Of a DNA stretch of 64,000 nt, positions 48,749-58,512 are shown in pieces (position 1 is the first letter of the stretch; each line of letters begins with the position of its first letter). Where the stretch lies: contig CM070876.1 in NCBI GenBank assembly GCA_036365515.1, forward strand, positions 123,956,810-124,020,809. Direction: 5' to 3'. The translations under genes were made by a program, and so were the position numbers. The notes beneath the pieces are model-generated. The model saw nothing but the letters and a program-made list of their open reading frames with translations, made no database searches and was not told the DNA's origin. Origin of the DNA: Torymus aiolomorphi. Lineage: Eukaryota > Arthropoda > Insecta > Hymenoptera > Torymidae.

Positions 48749-49129
48749 AACTTCGAAATAAAACTACCCAATCGTGCTCTTACCGATCATAATTTGCTCA
48801 AGTATTCAAAGCTATTAGAAATTCCAAATTTTCATGGCGTGTTTATGCGAAAGGCACTGCCATCTACTGGTCCACATTATCGCGAGTCAGCCATAATCAA
48901 TCTTGATGATGTAAGCGGCCCCGGAACTGATTGTGTAGCTTATCGAAAATGAGGTAAAGACGTTGTATACTTTGATAGCTTTGGAGATCTTCAACCTCCT
49001 CTCGATTTGATGTTGTATCTCGGACTTGACAGAGTCAAGTACAATCACTAGAGATATCAGGATTTCGACGCTTACAATTGTGGACATTTGTGTTTGCAGT
49101 TTCTGTGTAACAGTCTCAAACGTATATAA
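48749..49129 (+). pseudogene. adenain-like cysteine protease (Polinton maturation protease)
   Basis: No ATG: the frame emerges from a 12-A run just after the PLA2-like stop. It reads KLPNRALTDHNLLKYSKLLE, IPNFHGVFMRKALP, INLDDVSGPGT, DVVYFDSFGDLQPP, RYQDFDAYNCGHLCLQFL and ends at TAA 49127-49129. In the family the catalytic His follows GPGT (GTHW); here it is GTDC, so the His is lost. The Asp/Asn-containing YFDSFG and the Cys in NCGHLCL are kept. Two more stops (about 48950 and 49048). The family cleaves capsid precursors. The stop overlaps the TATA box (GTATATAAG) of the next gene. Confidence 0.8.
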
Positions 49130-49152
49130 GAGGTGAGGGAAAACTGCGCATT
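49122..49152 (+). promoter_or_regulatory. GTATATAAG promoter of the minor capsid gene
   Basis: GTATATAAG at 49122-49130, 32 bp before the ATG at 49162, with a CATTC initiator-like site (A at 49150) about 27 bp after the TATA. The same nonamer precedes the major capsid gene and the ATPase. Confidence 0.6.
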
Positions 49153-49161
49153 CTCTATATC

Positions 49162-49771
49162 ATGACTGATTCACTGACTTTGAGTCTTTCGGGCACTTCG
49201 ACGCTACTCGAAGCGCAATACTTTCTTCCAATTGAACTCTCACGAAATGAGAGCTATGTTCTCGGTCCGGTAGAACTTCTATCTTTCAACTCCATACCCA
49301 CCATTCATGAGGATAATAATAGGTTTTACGTGGATAAAGAAATAGTTATTTTGCCTACTGGTAGTTATGAAATCGAGGATATAGAGAACAATTTACATGA
49401 ATTTCTTTCACCCAAGGACATACTAATCAGTATAAAGCCAAATAATAACACACTACGCCGTGAATCAAGTGTATTCATCAAGTTGATTTTCGACTGCAGG
49501 ATTCCATAGGTAAGTTGTTGGGTTTCGCTCAACGCATTCTCGAACCATCACTCACAGTTCCGATCTACCTGTGAGCATTCTCAAAATTAATGCTTTGAGA
49601 TTGGAGTGCAACGTGACAGCTGGCGCCTGTATAAACGAACGAAGAGTGACACGATACACGAATTCTTTCCAGCACTATCTGCCAATCACAGTCAAGACCA
49701 TTGACCATTTGCAAGTGCGTATAGTTGATGAAGACGGAAATTTGGTGAATTTTCGAGGAGAAATTGTTTAG
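49162..49771 (+). pseudogene. Polinton minor capsid (penton-like) protein, frameshifted
   Basis: From ATG 49162: SLTLSLSGTSTLLEAQYFLP, NESYVLGPVELLSFNSIP, IVILPTGSYEIEDIE and SIKPNNNTLR. A frameshift near 49470 leads to DSIGKLLGFAQRILEPS in a second frame, and another near 49570 to SILKINALRLECNVTAG and ITVKTIDHLQVRIVDEDG, ending at 49771. These are the conserved motifs of the single-jelly-roll minor capsid protein of Polintons. A small deletion in the RVTRYTNSF region removes part of the loop. In related virions this protein forms the fivefold vertices. Confidence 0.8.
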
Positions 49772-49827
49772 GATTCACGTCAAGCAAGCTTGATGGGTGT
49801 TGTTTATAGAAGTAAGGTGGGAAGAGG

Positions 49828-49866
49828 GTATATAAGCAGGCCATCATGGCGGCCAACGATCACTCG
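49828..49866 (+). promoter_or_regulatory. GTATATAAG promoter of the major capsid gene
   Basis: GTATATAAG at 49828-49836; TCACTC with its A at 49862 lies 33 bp downstream as initiator. The ATG of the capsid gene is at 49988. Confidence 0.6.
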
Positions 49867-49987
49867 TCAACGAGCAGTCAAAGCTCTAACACGTCAAAGC
49901 CTTCAATTCCTAGAAAACTTGGAATTAAAAATCTGCGATTCTGGTGGAGGATAACGTGTGTATTTTTCTGTTGTATGCGAAAGAATA

Positions 49988-50719
49988 ATGGAAGAAGTTT
50001 TGAACATTCAGACAGCCGTTGAATTTGACGAATCGGTGGCGCACTATGAAATTCATGCGCATCAACCCTACACGTCTTCCGCTTTCAACAACAGCGATAA
50101 AGTACGTAAATCTATTCAACATCAACATTTGTGCCTTCTACCGTCTCACAGCTCGCTACAGGTATGTGGAAGACTGACTAAAACTGATGGAAGTGTTGTA
50201 CAAAGAACAAAGCTTGTTAACAACGCCATCTGTCACTTGTTCGAAGAAATTCGCTATAAGATCAATGCCATCGAAATCGATAGTTGTAAAAATGTAGGCA
50301 TAACGAGTCTCATGAAAGGTTTGGTATCACTCAATCCCTGTCAAAATTGGATAATGGAGAATGCTGGTTGGCTGGACGTTGAGGAAACGTTGAAAATGTG
50401 TAACGATGATGGCTACTTTGATGTGTCCATCCCTCTGAGTATGATTATAGGTTTTACCGAAAACTATCGCAAAATAGTGGTCAACACGAAGCATGAGCTC
50501 ATACTCACCAGGTCGAAGAATGAATTGAATGCCGTTAAGCAAACACATATGGCGCAAGTATACGAACAATTCAAAATTGTACTCAATCGCGTCGACGTTC
50601 GTTTGGAATTCGAAGCGAGAGATAATTTTTCCTCTGTAACATCGGCGTACTGTCTCATTTTGCATGATCGCATTGTCCAGTATAATCCTGTTAGCGGAGA
50701 CGTGAAGAAACTCGTCTAA
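49988..50719 (+). CDS. Polinton major capsid protein, C-terminally truncated
   Basis: The open frame extends further upstream, but the family start is ATG 49988 (MEEVLNIQTAVEFDES). Conserved blocks: IAH-like VAHYEIHAHQPYTSSAFNNS, CLLPSHSSLQVCGRLTKTDG, AICHLFEEIRYKINAIEID, GITSLMKGLVSLNPCQNW, GYFDVSIPLSMIIGFTENYR and KHELILTRSKNELNAV. This is the double jelly-roll major capsid protein. It ends after 243 residues with an unrelated tail (SGDVKKLV), so roughly the second jelly roll is missing and assembly would fail. A similar SGGVKKLK peptide occurs 40 bp downstream, just before the next gene, suggesting that a deletion or duplication formed the present end. Confidence 0.8.
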   Translation: MEEVLNIQTAVEFDESVAHYEIHAHQPYTSSAFNNSDKVRKSIQHQHLCLLPSHSSLQVCGRLTKTDGSVVQRTKLVNNAICHLFEEIRYKINAIEIDSCKNVGITSLMKGLVSLNPCQNWIMENAGWLDVEETLKMCNDDGYFDVSIPLSMIIGFTENYRKIVVNTKHELILTRSKNELNAVKQTHMAQVYEQFKIVLNRVDVRLEFEARDNFSSVTSAYCLILHDRIVQYNPVSGDVKKLV

Positions 50720-50778
50720 ATTTCCGAGAATACGACATTCCGTATAGTCCCGACAGTGGTGGTGTAAAGAAGCTAAAA

Positions 50779-51261
50779 ATGAAGTACATCGTCGATATTC
50801 AGGGCTTCAAACAGCCCGGTAATGATTTCGTTTTAAAAGAATTGGCAATAGTTCCGTTGGATGATGACGACCCACCTCTGATCTTTCTCTTCAAGGAACC
50901 TTTTCCTTGGAAACGGCTCACCGATAAGTATAAGGGCAAAAATACTTGGTTGAAGCATTTCTGTCGTGGTATTTCTTGGAATTCAGGAGACCGTCTCTAC
51001 ACCGACATCGGAAGTGTTCTTCGAGAATATCTACACGATGCTACTCAAGTACTCGTTATGGGCTCCATCAAGAAAAAATGGCTCGTACGTTTCAAATTCA
51101 ACGTTCATGATGTAACTGAGATAGGTTTTCTACCGCTGAACAAGATCAAGCTTATGACAGTTTGTCCACACCACGAGGATGCCTACAAAACCAACTGCGC
51201 ACTTCGTAACGTCAAACTTCTGAACAAATTCTACGAAAATTGCAAGAAATCAATGGATTAG
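50779..51261 (+). CDS. conserved 160-aa Polinton-associated protein, intact
   Basis: An open 160-codon frame from ATG 50779: MKYIVDIQGFKQPGNDFVLK, LAIVPLDDDDPPLIFLFKEP, GISWNSGDRLYTDIGS, VLVMGSIKKKWLV, CPHHEDAYKTNCALRNVKLL. The pattern (a hydrophobic strand with an early Asp, GISWNSGD, and C-terminal His/Cys CPHH-NCAL) recalls short uncharacterised proteins repeatedly found next to insect Polinton capsid genes. An exonuclease-like fold is conceivable but not shown. It is last before the right TIR and lacks any disabling change, unlike its neighbours. Confidence 0.6.
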   Translation: MKYIVDIQGFKQPGNDFVLKELAIVPLDDDDPPLIFLFKEPFPWKRLTDKYKGKNTWLKHFCRGISWNSGDRLYTDIGSVLREYLHDATQVLVMGSIKKKWLVRFKFNVHDVTEIGFLPLNKIKLMTVCPHHEDAYKTNCALRNVKLLNKFYENCKKSMD

Positions 51262-51455
51262 GAGTAGATGCTTCATTCGTATCCCAGGCATCGTACAAGA
51301 TGAGTCAAAGCTCAACTTTAAACGCTCCTCTTATTGAACAGGACACAAAAGAGGATTCAAAATGGAAGAAATATTCTCAAAAGTATTCCACGAATACCAA
51401 TTCTATGCCTTAACATGACAATTATAAAAGATTAAAATAAAAATTTAGACTGTTG
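51262..51455. other. Polinton interior, right spacer
   Basis: Short AT-rich stretch between the 160-aa gene and the right TIR. AATAAA-type signals occur near 51436. No gene. Confidence 0.5.
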
Positions 51456-51826
51456 GTAGAGTGCTCTGCCTGTAAGGTTGGGTTATTGACTGCAGCTAAG
51501 GTAGAGTTGGGTTATCGACTATTGGGCTACCCTACCGACAGCGCTCAGGTTAACAGCCTACATAGTATTCTGCTCTGTTGGGAAGGTAGATTTAGATTAT
51601 CCCGGAACTACACTCTCGGCGGGAAATTCAAATTTTTTAAATTGGGTTAACAGTCTATATAGTATTCTGCTCTGTTGGTAAGGTAGATTTGGATTATCAT
51701 CCGCTCGTAATGTTGGGTTTTCAACCACTCTGCAATTACAAACCGTTGGAAATGTAGCGCTCTACCTTACCGACCGAGCGCCAGCTCAGAGGGTAAGTGA
51801 GCCAGAAGTGAGGTAGCTCCTCTACT
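51456..51826 (-). repeat. Polinton right terminal inverted repeat
   Basis: The inverse of 40131-40505, ending GGTAGCTCCTCTACT directly before the AATGAT duplication. It has the same GGTAAGGTA/TACCTTACC subrepeats. Confidence 0.9.
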
Positions 51827-52014
51827 AATGATACATCTCCGGACGTTACACCGTGAATCGTTGCAGACGCCTAAATGAAATAAAACAACAATCATTCTGT
51901 TTTTCATGTAGGATTTATTAAAAACTGAAAATTAAATCTTTCCTTAAATGTGATTTTTATTGTGTTTCAGATTTAATTTGAAAGCCAGTGAATAAGATAT
52001 TTAAATATCAAAAT

Positions 52015-52880
52015 ATATTAGTGGTGCAAATAAATTCTACCCGTTTTCAGCAACTTTTTTTTTATTTAAGAAGCTCAAACAAAACACAAAGTTTAATCAA
52101 TATAGGTACCGTCGGTTTTACTACGCTTTGCCAACGCCTAGGCAGCTGATGTATTCCGTGGCGAAAAAAGGCTTCATCTTTTGACTTTATGAAATCATCA
52201 ACCATTTTTCGTACTTCATCTTCATTCTGAAAATGCTGTTCTGCTAAGCTGTTTTGTAATGAGCGAAAAATGTAGTAATCGCATGGTGACATATCAGGAG
52301 AATACGCCGGATGCGGTAAAATTTCCCATTGTAATTCTTCTATGGTATGACCGACCGTAGAACTTCTGTAGAACTTCGTAATATAGCACGCCCTATTCTT
52401 CCCATCAAATACCGAGCAGCAACTCTTTTCCAAAAACATTGCGTTTTGGTGTGGATGTTGTGGGCTGTCCTGAATCTACCCAATGTTTTTGACGTTTAGT
52501 ATTCTCGTAATAGATCCACTTTTCATCATCAGTCACTACTTTCCACAGGAAGCTCTTCTTTTTTTGTCTTGAAAGCAATGAGAAACACGTCCCGACTCGC
52601 CTTTCACGTTGCTCCACGGTCATTTCATGAGGTACCCATTTGCCACGTTTTTGAATTTTTCTCAACGCACGTAACCTCTCCGAAATAGCTTGTTGCCTAA
52701 TTTTTCAGCGAGCTGATGTTGCGTTTTTGCCGAGTCTTCATCCAGTAGATTCTACAATTTCTCATCACTCATCTTTTGAGGCCTACCACAGCGTGGTTTG
52801 TCGGTCAAGTCAAAATCTCCGTCTTTAAATTTTCGAAACCATCTGCGACATGTACTCTCGTCTCTGTGAGACATTATTAC
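52015..52880 (-). pseudogene. mariner transposase pseudogene (cecropia-like)
   Basis: Minus-strand reading: SHRDESTCRRWFRKFKDGDF, DKPRCGRPQKMSDEKL (stop), DEDSAKTQHQLAEKL, then KIQKRGKWVPHEMTVEQRER, FLWKVVTDDEKWIYYEN with the first Asp and WVDSGQPTTSTPKRN. The middle third with the second catalytic Asp is deleted or scrambled. The end LQWEILPHPAYSPDMSPCDY with the third Asp and FFRHGIHQLPRRWQSVV is clear. A possible terminal repeat TTAGTGGTGCAAATAAATTC is at 52018; the 5' terminus is missing. Dead copy. Confidence 0.85.
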
Positions 52881-52989
52881 GTACTTTTTAACGATGGTTT
52901 TATAAACCTATTAATTTATTGATAGAGGTGAGCAGTGTAAATCGTTATTCATTTAAAAGTGTAAAAAAATTTTCTTGTAAATTAAAACT

Positions 52990-53105
52990 TGTAAATTTCT
53001 ATGTAGCCTTGAAAAGGGACATAATGCATGTCCGAAACGTTGGGTTAAGTTAAATAAAGATTTGGTTCGTTGGGTCAAGAAGAAGGAGTTTATTTATTCA
53101 ATAAA
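52990..53105 (+). repeat. Penelope-like 3'-end fragment, diverged
   Basis: CTTGAAAAGGGACATAATGC and ATGTCCGAAACGTTGGGTTA followed by AATAAAG repeat the helix/GAAACG motif of 14454-14500 with divergence. It probably belongs to another Penelope family. Confidence 0.6.
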
Positions 53106-53387
53106 TTAATCTTTTCATTATATTTTGATTTAATGATTTAGTTTTTAATCGTTTTAAATAGTTAAGAATAACAATTCAATTTAAAAAATTCAAATGTAGC
53201 GGTAGTAGCAGTTGTTCGCGCCTATTCTTTACAAACCAATCAAAATCAATCTTTAAATGCCTCACAACATCCGGCTATCATTCTGTATAGAGTGGATCCT
53301 TAACAGAACTAATGAAATTAGTTTTTCAACGTATTCTCTGTGAAACGTTAATAGAATTAGCTAATATTTTGTAAGTTAACTAAATAA

Positions 53388-54251
53388 TATATGAAGCGTT
53401 TCACGTCAACTACCCCAGCGCAGCGCACAAACGCCAAATCCTGCTATTTCCAACTCATATTTATAATATTTAAATATAACTATTCCGGCGTATTTTTTCT
53501 CAGCTTTACATCGATATTGGCATTTTCTTTTAGAAATTTTCCATTTTCACCTTGTAAACTAGAAAACATCTTATATTTTAAAAAGTATATTTTAGGAAGC
53601 TATACCATTTTTTACATAGGAAATTATATTTTGCAAAAAGTGAAAAAGTAGACACAACGCCATTACTGCACGCGGTGTCGCGCGGTACGACGCGTGAAAA
53701 AAACTTTTAGAATCTTTACTTGTTCTTTCGAATTCTCTGTAATGTATGAATAATATTCTATTGGTTACTTTATAAAAAAATATACTCTTGATGTGAGGAT
53801 TCACATACAGATTGAAAATTCTGATATGAAAGTCTCCTATTGAATGAAAAATGAATCATGCGGTATCGTGAGACGTATCGCGCGGTACCGCGAGCAGGAT
53901 TGCCGTTGAGTCTCCTTTTTTGCGTTCTATTTCTCACTGAAAATGTCTTAAGCTCTTTTTGGAAAATATCATTTCCTACGTAAAAACGGTATAGCTTTTG
54001 ATCTAAATGGTAAAAAAAAATATTAAAAATATACTTTTCGAAATATAAGATGTTTCGTAGTTTTTCAAGGTGAAAATAAAAAATTTCTAAAGAAGTGCCA
54101 ACATCATTGGAAAGGTGAGGAAGAAATACGTCGGAAACGCTTATTAGAATATTTTTTAGGTGTATTTGAGTATCATAAACATGAGTTGGAAACCGCGCGA
54201 TTTGGCATTCGCGCGCCGCGCTGGGATAGTTGACGTGAAACGCCTCATATA
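53388..54251. mobile_element. 864-bp long-TIR non-autonomous transposon
   Basis: Ends TATATGAAGCGTTTCACGTC and the inverse of TATATGAGGCGTTTCACGTC begin an inverted repeat that continues with gaps for about 300 bp per arm (for example AGCTATACCATTTTTTACAT near 53600 and its inverse near 53980). The centre is rich in CGCGCGGTAC. TA may be the target duplication (53388-53389, 54250-54251). No coding region. Confidence 0.8.
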
Positions 54252-55590
54252 CAGAGTGCGAACGACTGTTCTATTTTTCTAAAGATATCATATACATTGT
54301 AACGCGTGTCTAGCCGCGATTCTAATCTACCGCGCGAAGGTAGTGAGCGCGCGCGCGCAACTCCTGCGCAGCCGAATCGAGGCGCGCCGCGCGTAGCGAA
54401 TCGGTCTCGCGACGCGTAAAATGCCCGTCATCCGTCGCGAAGCTGCTAACTGGTTCCCGCGAGAAAAGGGAGCCATCTTCGTGTATACTCTCGTGCTGTG
54501 CACATCATCAGCTTGCCATCTCTCAGATTTTAGTGTCCGCGCCGTGCTATTTAGTTTTATTATCGCGAGTGTAGAGTGGAGGCGCCGACCTGCAAGAGAG
54601 CGAGAGAGCAAGAGAGAGTGCAAGTCCGTGCAGCTTGTGCCGCGAGCGAGAGACGGCAGCGAGCCAGACTGCCACCCTTATAAGCGAGAGCGAGAGAGAG
54701 AGAGCGAGCGCGCAACTGCCGAGAGAGCGAGAGAGAGAGTCGAGTGCACCGGCTGCTCCTTAGATCGGTAAGTTATATTCTCCTCTCGAGTATTTCATGT
54801 AAAAGGCTTGCACGGAAATCGCCCCGTGCACAGTGTGACCAGGTTGTGGCGATAAATCGCCACTTTTACATGCGTAGTATTACGATATATATTGTTTACC
54901 TGGCCACACTGCCCGTGCAAGCTTTCTGTGCCGTGTACGTGCGAGTGTGTGTCAGCTCGCCGTACTTAACACTGCGCTCGAGCATAGCAGCTTCGCCGCG
55001 CGCCGTGTAGTTCGCGCGTTTGAATATTAACGGTCGCGCGCGAACTAACTCTTTGTTCTAATCAGCACGCGCGTTGTGCTTGTAGAGATTATTAATTGTA
55101 AATATATTGTGATATCTAGTTACTCGTCGCGTTGTTCATTACAACCTGTCCTTCTCCCGGATACCGCCGCCTCCGCGGGAAAACGACTCCGCCGGTCGTT
55201 TTCATATCTGAGCATAGCGGCCGCGCGCTTTACTCTTCGAGCTCGCGCTTTTCACTCAGCGATCCAATTAGTTGGAAAGCGAAGTTCGTGTGCGATCTTC
55301 GCGTTGTTTTCGGGATTCCAGGAGCAGATCCCCGGGCAAGTCATTTTAGTCTAACACCCGCGGCACCGTGTTCTAGGGCATCGCTGGCCTGTGGCTTGTT
55401 GGGATTTTCCCCCACTAGCCATCCTGTTACAACATATGTCATAACTGTAATACGTTTTGATATTCCCATACTAGGGTATCTATTTATTTGGTACTAAAAT
55501 TTAATAGAAGATATCGATGAAGTTTTACACGAGTTACTTTTGTAATAATTTCTCTTATTAACTTATTTATTTTAGCTGTTTTCAAAATTG
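54252..55590. other. GC-rich region with GA repeats and a strong donor site, no gene called
   Basis: CpG-rich sequence (54320-54420), GAGA-rich stretches (54590-54740) and a consensus donor GATCG/GTAAGT near 54768. It looks like a promoter and noncoding first exon on the plus strand, whose coding exons may lie elsewhere or be replaced by the transposase fragment at 55604. Confidence 0.35.
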
Positions 55591-55603
55591 ATTTAGTGTC
55601 AAC

Positions 55604-56085
55604 ATGTGGGCTGGATTAATCGGAGATCATTTAGTTGGACCTTGGGAGCTCCCACTATATTTAAATGGTGAGAGCTACTTAAAGTTCTTACAAAATGATC
55701 TCCCTGATCTTTTAGACCAGGTGTTAACGCGGGATCAACAAGAGAATGTGATCTTCATGAACGACGGTGTCCCAGCTCATTTTGCAGTCAACGTTCGTCA
55801 CCATCTCGATCAACAGTTTTTGGGCGAATGGATCGGGAGAGGTGGAAACGTTCCTTGGTCACCGCGGTCCCCGGATCTTAATCCTTTGGACTTTTACTTT
55901 TGGGGGCACAGCAAAGAGGTGGTTCACCACGGAGGTGCTCCCGAGACGGTGGAAGAGCTGAGGATTAAGATTCAGGACCATGCGGACACCATACAGCCTC
56001 ATACGATTCAATGAGCGACTCACGATGTTGTTCGTCGTGCTAGGGCTTACATAGAAGAAAATAGAGGTGTTTTTGAACATTTATA
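55604..56085 (+). pseudogene. Tc1/mariner-type transposase, C-terminal fragment
   Basis: The frame reads VWAG-like MWAGLIGDHLVGPWELPLYL, NGESYLKFLQNDLPDLLDQV, then MNDGVPAHFAVNVRHHL with the second catalytic Asp, WIGRGGNVPWSPRSPDLNPL with the third, and DFYFWGHSKEVVHHG. A TGA at about 56012 precedes DVVRRARAYIEENRGVFEHL. It is the same transposase group as 5652-6548 but a different lineage: it retains the WIGRGG block that copy lost. The first ~half of the protein and any TIRs are missing. Confidence 0.85.
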
Positions 56086-56089
56086 GATT

Positions 56090-56217
56090 TTTTTAATATT
56101 GTATTTTAATATTTTGTTCTGTTGTGTTATATTTTATATTTTTTTATGTTAATTTTATATTGTTATTAAAAAATATTTTAAAAATATCACTATTTATTTT
56201 GGTTTTCATAATAACAC
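56090..56217. other. AT-rich spacer
   Basis: TATTTT-rich sequence between the transposase fragment and the first satellite block. Confidence 0.5.
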
Positions 56218-56395
56218 AGCGGAAGACATTTTTGCCGGGCTTTCAGCGAGACTTTCAGCATAATATTTTGCGGGATTTTAGGCAAGACATTTGCGAGACA
56301 TTAAGCCAGAATTTAAACCAGACTTTACGTACAACTTTAGGCCAGACTTTACGCCAGACTTTAGACCAGACTTTAAGCCTGACTTTTAGCTAGAG
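56218..56395 (+). repeat. 12-bp satellite CAGACTTTAAGC, block 1
   Basis: About 14 units of a 12-bp motif close to CCAGACTTTAGG/AGCCAGACTTTA, degenerate at the edges. Confidence 0.85.
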
Positions 56396-57280
56396 ATTGA
56401 GCGAAAATTTAAGCAAGACTTCCGGGAAGATAAGTACCCAGATAAAATTGTAACAAACATTAATCGCCAGAGAGAAAAGTGCCAAAAAAATTCAATCTCC
56501 ACGAAAGTAGTTGTAATAAATTATTCAAATCGACCGCAATCATTCAATCACCGCTCATCTTTCATCGCCGTGGAGACGCGATGGTGGCATGTAATACAGG
56601 GTGGTTATGCAACAATGCAACATTCTCATGGCAACTTGCCGAAGCAAAAATTAAAAATTATCGAAAACTTACAAAGTTATAGCCAATTAAACATAGTACA
56701 TTTCGATATTAATGCGTGAAACTGATTTTATCCTCGTGTGGACATTGCACCCGAGCGAAGCGAGGGTGAAAAGTTCACACGAGGTTTAAGTTACCTTCTC
56801 GTGAACCGTATTATTTGATAAGACGTACAAAGCTTGATTTAGCGCATGCTTTCTTATTCGAGCATGTGCGAAATCGAGCTTTGCGCACGGAATGTTAAAA
56901 ATATATTTCCTTAACCCGGTACACATTCATGAATAACTGGCTATAACTTCCTGAATGTTGAATTTTAAATTTTTTCTCTGGCAAGTCCCCATGAAATTAA
57001 TTGAGGAACAAGGGAGACCATCAAAACTAAAATCGGTTGAGTAAGAAAAGAGGTTCTTGTATACTCCTGTCATACTTTCAGCCATACTTTCAGCCATAAT
57101 TATAGCCATACTTTAGCTATACTTTCAAGCATACTTTAAGATATATAGTTTAGGGTACACACCCATAAAGCCACTACAGTGCAGAAGCACCAAGGCGACT
57201 TCCACGCTTCTTTTCGTCTTGGGCTCGGCTGTGCTATGTTCACTGAAGTCACATCGCCAGTACTTTTTCGTTAATTCTGA
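56396..57280. other. spacer with hairpins
   Basis: Holds CGAGCGAAGCGAG (56752-56764) inside an imperfect CCTCGTGTG/CACACGAGG fold-back. A hairpin CAAAGCTTGATTTAGCGCAT with inverse arm lies at 56828-56883. CATACTTTCAGC repeats lie near 57070-57140. No gene. Confidence 0.55.
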
Positions 57281-58512
57281 AAACGGCTTGCAAACTTTTG
57301 CGAAAGTTTAGAAACACTTTACCGGAGTTCAGCAAACGTTTAGGAAAACTTTTCCAATGATTCGCTAAAATCTAGACAAACTATCGCAAACTTTAGCGAT
57401 GGTTTGCGAATACTTAATTACCAAACTTGCGGTAACGCTGAGTTTCCTATTGCAAAGTTTTGCGAATGTTGGAAAAAACTTAATCAAAGTTCAGTAAACG
57501 TTTATAAAAAGTTTACAAAAGTTTAGCAAACGTTTAGAAAAACCTTACCAAAGTTTAGCCAACGTTCAGGAAAACTTTTCCAATGTTTCTCTAACATGTA
57601 GACAAATTATTGAAAACTTTAGCAAACGTTTTGGAAAACTTCACCAAACTACGTTAAGAAAACCTTTACCAAAGTTCAGCAAATATTTGGAAAAAGCTTA
57701 CCAAAGTTTAGCAAACGTTTAGAAGAAGTTGACGAAAATTCAGCAAACGTTTAGGAAACCTTTACCAAAGTTCAGCATACATTTAGGAAAACTTTTCCAA
57801 TGTTTCGTTAACATCAATAAAAACTATTGCAAACTTTAGCGAATATTTCGGACAACTTTACCTGTTTCCAAAGTTTTGTAAACGTTTCGGAAAGCTTTAT
57901 CAAAGTTCAGCCAACGTTAAGGAAACCTTTACCAAAGTTCAGCAAACGTTTGGAAAAAGCTTACCAAAGTTTAGCAAACGTTTAGAAAAAGTTGACTAAA
58001 TTTTTGCGAACATTTGGGAAAACATTACCAAAGATTAGCGAATGTTAGGGAAAACTTTTCAAATGTTTCTCTAACATCTACACAAATTATTGCAAACTTT
58101 AGCGATCGTTTGGGAAAAATTGTGCAATGTTGCGATAACATTACAGAAAATTATTGCAATCTTTGGCGAACGCTTAGGACGACTTTTCTAATCTTTCGCT
58201 AACATCTAAACAAACTATTGCAAACTTTGGCGAACGTTTGGGAAAACCTTACGAAGTTTAGTAAACATTTAGGGAAACTTTACCGAAGTTCAGCGAACGT
58301 TCAGGAAAACTTTTGCAACGTTTCGCTAAACTTTGGTGAAGTTTCTTCCAACGTTTGCCAAAGATTGCTATACTTTTCTCTAACTGTATCGCAACATTGC
58401 AAAAGTTTTCCGAAACGGTCGCTAAAGGTTGCAATAATTTGTCTAGATGTTAGAGATACATTGGAAAAGTTATCGTAAACGTTTGCTAAACTTTGATAAG
58501 CTTTCTCCAAAC
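57281..58512 (+). repeat. AAAGTTTAGCAAACGTTTAG satellite array
   Basis: About 1.2 kb of degenerate 24- to 26-bp units with the consensus core CAAAGTTTAGCAAACGTTTAG plus GAAAAAC. Towards the right end the orientation inverts (GTTTGCTAAACTTTG, about 58480). Confidence 0.9.

Larger units (their letters stand above)
40125..51832. mobile_element. Polinton/Maverick element with 6-bp TSD AATGAT
   Basis: The element proper is 40131-51826 (11,696 bp). Its terminal inverted repeats begin AGTAGAGGAGCTACCTC and end with the inverse, and AATGAT flanks both ends exactly. Polintons are known for long TIRs starting AG and 6-bp duplications made by a retroviral-like integrase. Gene content agrees: integrase fragment, FtsK/A32-type ATPase, PLA2/core-like protein, adenain-like protease, minor and major capsid proteins and two conserved unknown genes. 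Family-B DNA polymerase is not recognisable; the stretch 40506-44100, where a large gene could fit, holds a MITE and non-coding DNA. So it is a deleted, non-autonomous and mostly pseudogenised copy. Confidence 0.92.

Noticed and set aside
54421..55497. Plus-strand frames of 88-121 codons in the GC-rich region
   Set aside because: They overlap each other in different frames, are Arg/Ser-rich and show no domain; consistent with noncoding exon and promoter sequence.
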